From positions 156,246 to 220,245 of the forward strand of contig NZ_FPBK01000004.1 in NCBI RefSeq assembly GCF_900116665.1: a DNA stretch of 64,000 bases. Reading direction: 5' to 3'. A program made the position numbers and the translations under genes. This DNA is from Pustulibacterium marinum. Lineage in GTDB: Bacteria; Bacteroidota; Bacteroidia; Flavobacteriales; Flavobacteriaceae. Shown here in pieces: positions 57,837 to 64,000 of the stretch (positions are counted from its first letter, which is position 1; each line of letters starts with the position of its first letter). The notes beneath the pieces were generated by a model. The model did no database searches and was not told the origin of the DNA. It worked only from the letters and a program-made list of their open reading frames with translations.

Positions 57837-58682
57837 TCACTCAACTTTATACCCTAATAATTCAAGCATTTGATAACCATATCGCTTTCCTAACAATCGG
57901 TATCCCGCAGAATCAAAATGAGCTTCGTCTTGGCCTGTACAACCTTCTGAAGATATGATGTAAGAATTAGGAATCACTTCAGGTAATTTATTAACAATAG
58001 GGATCATTTCTGCACAACAATTAACCTCTGTTTGCATCATCTCCCCCGCCAATAAAGGAATAGAATTGCTCTCTAGAGACAAATCGTTTAAAATATCATT
58101 ATACACTTTTTCAACGTACTTAGGCCATTCTTCGTCACCTGTGTTAGTTTCTCCCTGATGCAATAAAATACCTTTTATAACACCATCTTTCTTAGCTATT
58201 TTAGCTAAATCTATGAGTCTTTTATATGGGTTTCCACCATACCCTGCTACTTTGTTTTTAAACCAGTCTTCATCATACGTTAAGGTATACTCCTCATACT
58301 TATCTTTATCAAATAATCTAATATCACAACCACCAATAGCCACGTTAATAATACCAATAGAAATACTGTCCGGCAAGTGTTCTACCATAGTTTTGCCAAA
58401 CCAATCTGCTGGAGAAAGGTTGGTATCACATTGACATGTAGGCGGTGCTGCTTCGTACCACTTACCTTCTTCCCTATTCAACCCAGGGCAATCTAACGCT
58501 TGTAATAATTTAAATCTACTATTTGTTACCGTATCAATAGTCTCAATAGCTCCCTGTCCCTCCATATTAGACTGACCAAAGCAAAGAAATATGTAAAAAT
58601 TTGAATCTTGAGCAGTTAACTTCATACTCGTAAAAAATAAAGCTGTTAAAAATAATAGCTTTGTAGTACTATAAATTTTCAT
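57837..58682 (-). CDS. SASA/CE6-like carbohydrate acetylesterase
   Basis: A 281-residue SGNH-type esterase (SASA/DUF303 fold) with a signal peptide (FFTSMKLTAQ). Ser38 in FGQSNMEGQG is the nucleophile, HQGETNTGDEEW holds the oxyanion/Glu block and His255 in DEAHFDSAGYRLLG completes the triad. CE6 acetylxylan esterases have this domain, so it probably removes acetyl groups from glucomannan, which helps GH26 and GH9. A sialate O-acetylesterase annotation would be misleading because no sialic acid genes are nearby. It is read on the minus strand, alone after the AraC gene, 123 bases away. Several Cys residues may form disulphides. Confidence 0.85.
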   Translation of the reverse strand: MKIYSTTKLLFLTALFFTSMKLTAQDSNFYIFLCFGQSNMEGQGAIETIDTVTNSRFKLLQALDCPGLNREEGKWYEAAPPTCQCDTNLSPADWFGKTMVEHLPDSISIGIINVAIGGCDIRLFDKDKYEEYTLTYDEDWFKNKVAGYGGNPYKRLIDLAKIAKKDGVIKGILLHQGETNTGDEEWPKYVEKVYNDILNDLSLESNSIPLLAGEMMQTEVNCCAEMIPIVNKLPEVIPNSYIISSEGCTGQDEAHFDSAGYRLLGKRYGYQMLELLGYKVE

Positions 58683-58805
58683 TGTTTATTAACTTGTTAA
58701 ATAAATTTCTAAAATTCAAGATACTAAATACCTTTCCATTTTTGTTCAACAATATCATCATTTACTATACCTAAATTATCATATTTAGTATAAAAATTAT
58801 AGTAA

Positions 58806-59684
58806 TTAGAGTACTCGTTTTATTCCTTCAAAAACAGCTTTATACTCACTTGGGGTACAATTTTTAAATTTTTTGAACACCCTGTTAAAATTGGCTATGT
58901 TATTAAAGCCACATTTATACGCTATTTCCGATATACTTTGATCTTTTTCTAGCAACCACATTGCGGCATTACTTATCCTAACATCATTAAGGTAATTAAT
59001 AAAAGTCTTACCGGTACGTTTTTTTATAAATCTGTTGAAGGAAACACTACTCATATTAACAATCTCTGAAACTTCGGCTAAGGTTATTTTATTGTGAAAA
59101 TTAGCCTGAATGTAATCGTATACTTTCTTTATTTTATCGCTGTTATCAAATTCATTTCTATCTACAGTATACGTAGAAAGCAATCGTTGATTTCTAGAGT
59201 TTGCTAAATCCTGTAAGATGGAAACCATTTCAATAAAATAATCCATACCGTCAAGTTTTGAAACTTGCGAAATACGTGGATACATTTCATTAGCTGTTTT
59301 TTGAGAAAACAAAATACCATGTATAGACCTGTCAAACATTTCTTTTATGGGTTTCATAATTCTACGAAACAACAGTTCTTCATTAAATAAATTACTGTGA
59401 AATTGAATAGTAATCTCATGTATTTCCTTTTCATCACAATTTTGACTAATCCATCCGTGGTGTAAGTTAGGACCTACTAAAACCAGTTCTACATCTTCTA
59501 TTTCTTCTAAAGAATCGCCAACAACTCTGCGTACTCCCTTTCCATTTTTAATAAAGTTCAACTCATATTCCGGATGGAAATGAATGGGAAAATCAAATTC
59601 CCTTTTTTTTCTATCAAATACTAAAAAACTATCTTCAGCAGAAAGTGGTGTAATTTCTCTGTGTACTTTCTTTAATATGTCCAT
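58806..59684 (-). CDS. AraC-family regulator with cupin sensor
   Basis: A 292-residue one-component regulator. The N-terminal cupin-like effector domain (about residues 15-130) has FDFPIHFHPEYELNFIKNGK and GPNLHHGW. The C-terminal AraC DNA-binding domain (about 190-290) has two helix-turn-helix units (ITLAEVSEIVNMSSVSFNRF and SISEIAYKCGFNNIANFNRV, then FKKFKNCTPSEYK). It is divergent from the GH26-symporter-GH130 operon, so it probably activates the mannan PUL upon binding a mannan-derived sugar. The TATTTTGTCAAA element in its promoter gap, at the mannan susC and, as a variant, between epimerase and GH9 is the best operator candidate. Confidence 0.9.
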   Translation of the reverse strand: MDILKKVHREITPLSAEDSFLVFDRKKREFDFPIHFHPEYELNFIKNGKGVRRVVGDSLEEIEDVELVLVGPNLHHGWISQNCDEKEIHEITIQFHSNLFNEELLFRRIMKPIKEMFDRSIHGILFSQKTANEMYPRISQVSKLDGMDYFIEMVSILQDLANSRNQRLLSTYTVDRNEFDNSDKIKKVYDYIQANFHNKITLAEVSEIVNMSSVSFNRFIKKRTGKTFINYLNDVRISNAAMWLLEKDQSISEIAYKCGFNNIANFNRVFKKFKNCTPSEYKAVFEGIKRVL

Positions 59685-59839
59685 ATTTATCTAAAGTTGT
59701 TATAATATTTTAAAAGTTTGACAAAATAATACAATCAGAATTTTCTTGTGATCGGTATTTTTGTTTTTATAAATTAACAAGATATCAAATTACTATTTCA
59801 TTAATAAATTCAATATAAAAATATAAAGTTAATAATTTA
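59685..59839. promoter_or_regulatory. AraC/GH26 divergent promoter with 12-bp box and -7 element
   Basis: TTTGACAAAATA (59717-59728, plus strand) is the exact reverse complement of the box before the mannan susC, 112 bases from the GH26 start. Downstream, TATTTTTG (59756-59763) fits the Bacteroidota -7 consensus TAnnTTTG and would give a leader of about 70 bases. No clear -33 TTTG lies at the usual distance, as expected for an activator-dependent promoter. Confidence 0.5.
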
Positions 59840-60982
59840 ATGAAAATAATATCACTAAAAACTACTTATATACTTTTTATATCTGTGCTATTTTTAAGCT
59901 CATGTAAATCAATTTACACTTCAGAATATAAAAAACCTGTGTTAGTTGACAAAAATATATCAACCCCTACAAAATATTTGCACAAAAAGTTATTCCTAAT
60001 TTCTAAAGAAGGATTTGCAGTTAGTCAGCAAGATGCTACTTCTTACGGAATAGGCTGGAAATACGCTGATCAGCAAACAGCTATGCCGCTTAAAAGTGAT
60101 GTATATGATGTTGTAAATGATTATCCGGCTGGTTTTGGTTTTGATATTGGAGGTATTGAATACGCCCATACACATAACCTAGACGGTGTTGCTTTTACAG
60201 ATATGAAAACATTAATGGTTGAAGCCTATAAAAATGGTGGTTTTGTAACGGTAAGCTGGCACTTAGGCAATCCTGTTTCTGGTGGAAATTCTTGGGACAC
60301 TACCCCTGCTGTTTCAGACATTATTGAAGGAGGTGCTTATCATGAAACTTATAAGCTATGGGTAAAGCGCGTAGCTGATTTTTTTAAATCAGTAACCTAT
60401 AAAAACAAACCTATCCCTATAATTTTCAGACCTTTTCACGAAATGAATGGTTCATGGTTTTGGTGGGGAGACAAAAACTGTAATACCATAGATTATATTA
60501 AATTATGGAGAGAAACGGTAAATTTATTAAGAGATGAATACAATGTACATAATGTACTCTATGTATATTCTCCAAACAAATTAAACGCTACAGATGAGTA
60601 TTTAAAATACTACCCAGCTGATGCTTATGTAGATATTTTAGGTATTGATATTTATGACTTTTACAATACAGAAGATTTTATAAAATCTGTACAACACGAT
60701 TTAAATATTGTTAAAAATACAGCTGAAACCCACAACAAGTTATTTGCATTCACAGAAACTGGACTTGAAAAATTGAATACAGCAGCATGGTTTACCAATA
60801 CGCTATACCCATATATAAAAGATTCAGGAATCTGTTGGATTCTATTCTGGCGAAACCATACAACAAATCATTTCTATATGCCATATAAAAAACAAGCTTT
60901 AGAAAATGATTTGATTGAGTTTTCAGAACTACCAAAAACCTTATTTCTAAAAGATATTCAAAAAATTAAAATCAAAAAATAA
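59840..60982 (+). CDS. GH26 beta-mannanase lipoprotein
   Basis: A 380-residue GH26 enzyme with lipoprotein signal LFLSSC (Cys22), so it is membrane-anchored and perhaps surface-exposed. Acid/base Glu201 is in FRPFHEMNGSWFWWG and nucleophile Glu306 in FTETGLEKL, with VSWHLGNP near residue 140. It resembles the other GH26 in this PUL, with lengthened loops (for example residues 145-170 around SGGNSWDTTP), which may mean a different cutting mode: endo on polymer versus mannobiose release. It starts the operon GH26-symporter-GH130, 155 bases from the divergent AraC gene and 5 bases before the symporter. Confidence 0.92.
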   Translation: MKIISLKTTYILFISVLFLSSCKSIYTSEYKKPVLVDKNISTPTKYLHKKLFLISKEGFAVSQQDATSYGIGWKYADQQTAMPLKSDVYDVVNDYPAGFGFDIGGIEYAHTHNLDGVAFTDMKTLMVEAYKNGGFVTVSWHLGNPVSGGNSWDTTPAVSDIIEGGAYHETYKLWVKRVADFFKSVTYKNKPIPIIFRPFHEMNGSWFWWGDKNCNTIDYIKLWRETVNLLRDEYNVHNVLYVYSPNKLNATDEYLKYYPADAYVDILGIDIYDFYNTEDFIKSVQHDLNIVKNTAETHNKLFAFTETGLEKLNTAAWFTNTLYPYIKDSGICWILFWRNHTTNHFYMPYKKQALENDLIEFSELPKTLFLKDIQKIKIKK

Positions 60983-60987
60983 ATACA

Positions 60988-62808
60988 ATGCTCAAAATAT
61001 ACGACATTATTGTTATTCTCTTATACTTAGTCTCTACACTGGCCATAGGACTAATGGTAAGAAAAAAAGCGCAACAAAGCAAGGATGATTATTTACTTGG
61101 AGGAAAATCTATTCCATGGTATCTGTTGGGACTTTCTAATGCCTCAGGTATGTTTGATATTTCTGGTACTATTTGGTTGGTAACACTGATGTTTGTATAT
61201 GGCATTAAAAGTGCATGGATACCATGGCTTTGGCCTGTTTTTAACCAAATATTCTTAATGGTATATTTATCTAAATGGTTACGCAGATCTAATGTAACTA
61301 CCGGTGCCGAATGGATTGGAACCCGATTTGGATTTGGTAAAGGAGCTAAACTATCCCATATTATTGTAGTTATTTTTGCATTAGTAGTTTGCTTGGCATA
61401 TTTAGCCTATGGGTTTATTGGGCTTGGCAAATTTGTAGAAATTTTTATTCCATGGGAGGCAGTAAGTCCATATATTCCATTTACTGTAAGTGCCAATCAT
61501 GTACCCCATTTCTATGGTATTATATTCACATTATTTGCTGTATTCTACTCTTTATTAGGAGGTATGTCTGGTATTGTTTGGGCAGATGTAATTCAGTTTA
61601 CTATAATGACAATATCTGCATTAGTAATCGGATATCTAGGCTTTCAAGCTGTTGGAGCCAATTCCTTAAATATTCCTGATGGTTGGATGAGTCCCTTCTG
61701 GGATTGGAAATTAGATTTGGACTGGTCTAAAATTATTCCAGAAGTGAATCAAAAAATAAAAGAAGACGGCTTTAGCCTATTTTCCATTTTCTTTATGATG
61801 ATGGTTCTAAAAGGAATTCTTGTAAGTGTAGCTGGTCCTGCTCCAACCTACGACATGCAAAAAATACTATCTACCAAATCTCCTGCTGAAGCATCAAAAA
61901 TGAGTGGTTTTGTTTCCGTGATTTTAATGCCAATACGCTATTTAATGATTGCAGGGTTTGCTGCTTTAGCTCTTATTTACTATGAAAAATTAGACCTAGT
62001 TACACAAACTGGACAAGTAGATTTTGAGTTAATTCTTCCAGCTGCCATTAAACAGTTTGTTCCCGTTGGTTTATTAGGCTTATTATTAGCCGGATTGTTA
62101 GCTGCCTTCATGTCTACTTTTGCAGGTACATTAAATGCTGCTCAAGCCTATTTGGTAAATGATATTTACTTAAAATACAACAAAGATGTTCCCCACAGCA
62201 AAGTAAATTTAATGAACTACGTTTCAGGAGTTTCTGTGGTTACCATAAGTATTATTTTAGGGTTATATGTAGAGAATGTAAATTCCATTTTACAATGGTT
62301 AGTATCATCATTATACGGTAGCTATGTAGTAGCAAACATTTTAAAATGGCACTGGTGGAGATTTAATGGAGAAGGATTTTTCTGGGGTATGGTTACAGGT
62401 ATCGCATGTGCCATGGTAGTACCAGAAATTTTCCCTGATGTATTAGATCTCTATTTATTCCCTATCATCTTAGTAATATCAGGTATTGGTTGTGTTGTTG
62501 GAACATATTCTGCCCCACCAACCGATGAAAAAGTACTAAAATCATTCTACACTACTGTAAACCCTTGGGGATTCTGGAAACCAATAGAGGAAAAGGTAAA
62601 ACTAGAAAATCCAGAATTTAAAAGTAATAGCAACTTTAAAGTAGATATGTTTAATGTAGTAATTGGTGTGGTAGCTCAAACAGCACTAGTACTAATTCCT
62701 ATGTATATCATATTTAGACAAACAACCCCACTATATATTTTAATACCAGTGCTTATTGTATGCTCTGTGCTACTTAAAAAATTATGGTGGAATAAATTCG
62801 AACACTAA
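60988..62808 (+). CDS. SSS-family sodium/sugar symporter
   Basis: A 606-residue inner-membrane transporter of the sodium:solute symporter family with about 14 hydrophobic helices. Typical features are YDIIVILLYLVSTLAIGLMV at the start, DDYLLGGKSIPWYLLGLSN with the cytoplasmic family signature, SLLGGMSGIVWADVIQF near residue 195 and LLAGLLAAFMSTFAGTLNA near 365. It probably carries a mannan disaccharide, mannosyl-glucose or mannobiose, from periplasm to cytoplasm, coupled to sodium. The genes on both sides make and use these disaccharides. It is 5 bases after GH26 and 43 before GH130. Confidence 0.92.
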   Translation: MLKIYDIIVILLYLVSTLAIGLMVRKKAQQSKDDYLLGGKSIPWYLLGLSNASGMFDISGTIWLVTLMFVYGIKSAWIPWLWPVFNQIFLMVYLSKWLRRSNVTTGAEWIGTRFGFGKGAKLSHIIVVIFALVVCLAYLAYGFIGLGKFVEIFIPWEAVSPYIPFTVSANHVPHFYGIIFTLFAVFYSLLGGMSGIVWADVIQFTIMTISALVIGYLGFQAVGANSLNIPDGWMSPFWDWKLDLDWSKIIPEVNQKIKEDGFSLFSIFFMMMVLKGILVSVAGPAPTYDMQKILSTKSPAEASKMSGFVSVILMPIRYLMIAGFAALALIYYEKLDLVTQTGQVDFELILPAAIKQFVPVGLLGLLLAGLLAAFMSTFAGTLNAAQAYLVNDIYLKYNKDVPHSKVNLMNYVSGVSVVTISIILGLYVENVNSILQWLVSSLYGSYVVANILKWHWWRFNGEGFFWGMVTGIACAMVVPEIFPDVLDLYLFPIILVISGIGCVVGTYSAPPTDEKVLKSFYTTVNPWGFWKPIEEKVKLENPEFKSNSNFKVDMFNVVIGVVAQTALVLIPMYIIFRQTTPLYILIPVLIVCSVLLKKLWWNKFEH

Positions 62809-62851
62809 ATAAAACTTAACTATAAAACTACTAAGTAAAAAATAAATAGGT

Positions 62852-64000
62852 ATGAATCAAAAACTTGACAAACTGTTTGCAGCCTACAACAATCTAGTTT
62901 CAGAAAAGAATGTAGCTATAGAAGAAAATAACGGTGTATATACTAGATATAAAAATCCGGCTGTTACTGCTAAACATATCCCTTTAGAATGGAGATACGA
63001 CTTTAACCCAGAAAGCAATCCGTTTATGATGGAGCGTATTGGTTTTAATGCAGCATTCAACGCTGGGGCTATTAAATGGAACAACAAATACGTAGTTTGC
63101 GTTCGTGTGGAAGGAGTTGATAGAAAGTCATTCTTTGCAATGGCTGAAAGCCCTAATGGTATAGACAACTTCACCTTTTGGGAAAAACCATGTGTAATAC
63201 CTCAAATTGAAGGGATGCCAGACACGAACGTGTATGATATGAGATTAACATTACATGAAGATGGTTACATTTATGGTATTTTCTGTACCGAAAGAAAAGA
63301 TCCTGATGCACCCGCTGGTGATACAAGCGCTGCCGTTGCAAATGCTGGTATTGTTAGGACTAAAGACTTAATTAACTTTGAAAGATTACCAGATTTAATT
63401 TCCAATGCAGGCCAACAACGTAATGTTGTACTACATCCTGAATTTGTTGACGGTAAATATGCTTTGTATACCAGACCACAAGACGGATTTATTGAAGTTG
63501 GCGGTGGCGGTGGAATAGGTTTAGGATATGTAAAAGACATAACTAATCCTGTTGTTGAGAACGAAAGCATTATTCATAACAAAGTATACCACACTGTATA
63601 CGAATTGAAAAATGGCTTAGGTCCTGCACCAATTAAAACAGAAAAAGGATGGTTACACTTAGCTCACGGTGTTAGAAATACTGCTGCTGGTTTAAGATAT
63701 ACCCTTTATATGTTTATGACAGACCTAAATGATATTAGTAAAGTAACTCATGTTCCTGCAGGATATTTCATGGCTCCTGAAGATGCAGAAAGAGTTGGTG
63801 ATGTATCTAACGTTTTATTTGTAAACGGATGGATTGCCGATGAAGACGGTACAGTATACATTTATTACGCATCTTCTGATACTAGAACTCATGTAGCTAC
63901 TAGTACTATAGATAAATTAGTAGACTATGTAACTAATTCTCCTGAAGACACTTTTATTTCATCTGGATCAGTAGAAACTATTATTTCTTTAATTGATAAA
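62852..64000 (+). CDS. GH130 mannosylglucose phosphorylase (3' end cut by window)
   Basis: An open frame of 383 codons from the ATG with no stop before the window ends, so probably all but the last few residues are present. It is a five-bladed propeller GH130. DTNVYDMRLTLHEDG contains the catalytic Asp129 in the position of the subfamily 1 acid, and YALYTRPQDGFIEVGGGGGI near 215 and HGVRNTAAGLRYTLYMF near 270 match 4-O-beta-mannosyl-glucose phosphorylases. It has no signal peptide, so it is cytoplasmic. It should split mannosyl-glucose with phosphate to alpha-mannose-1-phosphate and glucose, the last step of the pathway coded in this PUL. The closest model is the Bacteroides fragilis MGP pathway. 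Confidence 0.92.
   Translation, partial: MNQKLDKLFAAYNNLVSEKNVAIEENNGVYTRYKNPAVTAKHIPLEWRYDFNPESNPFMMERIGFNAAFNAGAIKWNNKYVVCVRVEGVDRKSFFAMAESPNGIDNFTFWEKPCVIPQIEGMPDTNVYDMRLTLHEDGYIYGIFCTERKDPDAPAGDTSAAVANAGIVRTKDLINFERLPDLISNAGQQRNVVLHPEFVDGKYALYTRPQDGFIEVGGGGGIGLGYVKDITNPVVENESIIHNKVYHTVYELKNGLGPAPIKTEKGWLHLAHGVRNTAAGLRYTLYMFMTDLNDISKVTHVPAGYFMAPEDAERVGDVSNVLFVNGWIADEDGTVYIYYASSDTRTHVATSTIDKLVDYVTNSPEDTFISSGSVETIISLIDK

Noticed and set aside
52778-58682. Sialic acid catabolism (AGE epimerase plus sialate O-acetylesterase)
   Set aside because: No sialidase, lyase or kinase is present, while GH26, GH9 and GH130 make a mannan pathway; both families also act on mannan- or xylan-type sugars.

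Overview
This window looks like a chromosome segment of a polysaccharide-degrading member of the Flavobacteriaceae (Bacteroidota). The signs are four SusC/SusD pairs, a hybrid two-component system (HTCS), a FecR/ECF pair linked to an STN-type SusC, many Bacteroidota-style lipoprotein signals, AT-rich intergenic DNA and promoter-like TAnnTTTG boxes. I see no rRNA, tRNA, CRISPR array, prophage or transposase.

Layout. (1) 1-6617: surface polysaccharide synthesis. It holds two GT4-like glycosyltransferases (the first truncated by the window edge), a hexapeptide acetyltransferase, a membrane GT2, an opposing response regulator/histidine kinase, and rfbB-rfbA for dTDP-4-keto-6-deoxyglucose. (2) 6964-8301: a DnaQ exonuclease/GIY-YIG fusion. 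(3) 8374-19609: a starch/malto-oligosaccharide PUL, read leftward as susC-susD-susE-GH13-GH97, with a divergent SusR-like regulator. (4) 19618-29673: a peptide deformylase-like protein with an export signal, then a leftward locus of ECF sigma, FecR anti-sigma, STN-SusC, SusD, calcineurin-like phosphoesterase and glycerophosphodiester phosphodiesterase. This looks like an outer-membrane system for organic phosphates rather than a glycan PUL. (5) 29751-31833: gene debris, including a broken Gfo/Idh/MocA oxidoreductase, a broken secreted hypothetical protein and two tiny membrane proteins. (6) 31973-44927: an HTCS-controlled PUL for a uronic-acid-containing glycan, with susC, susD, DUF2264, a BNR-4 propeller (lyase-like) and GH88. 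A perfect 22-bp-period direct repeat upstream of susC is a probable operator. (7) 45209-47440: more debris. An endonuclease/exonuclease/phosphatase gene and a molybdopterin dehydrogenase gene, once head to head, have both lost their N-terminal halves at a shared junction near 45740. (8) 47563-64000: a beta-mannan/glucomannan PUL with susC, susD, a lipoprotein AGE epimerase, GH9, two GH26 mannanases, a CE6-like acetylesterase, an AraC regulator, an SSS symporter and a GH130 phosphorylase cut by the window end.

How the genes work together. In the mannan PUL the esterase and the GH26/GH9 enzymes would give beta-mannobiose and mixed disaccharides. The epimerase would turn mannobiose into mannosyl-glucose, the symporter would import it, and GH130 would phosphorolyse it to mannose-1-phosphate and glucose. 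A 12-bp element, TATTTTGTCAAA, occurs exactly upstream of the mannan susC and upstream of the second GH26 operon, with a 10/12 variant between the epimerase and GH9, so it may be the AraC regulator's site. In the HTCS PUL, a lyase-like propeller followed by an unsaturated glucuronyl hydrolase suggests beta-elimination chemistry on a glucuronate-bearing glycan such as ulvan or arabinogalactan side chains. Each of the last two PULs is bordered by decayed genes, which suggests this stretch repeatedly gains and loses catabolic cassettes.
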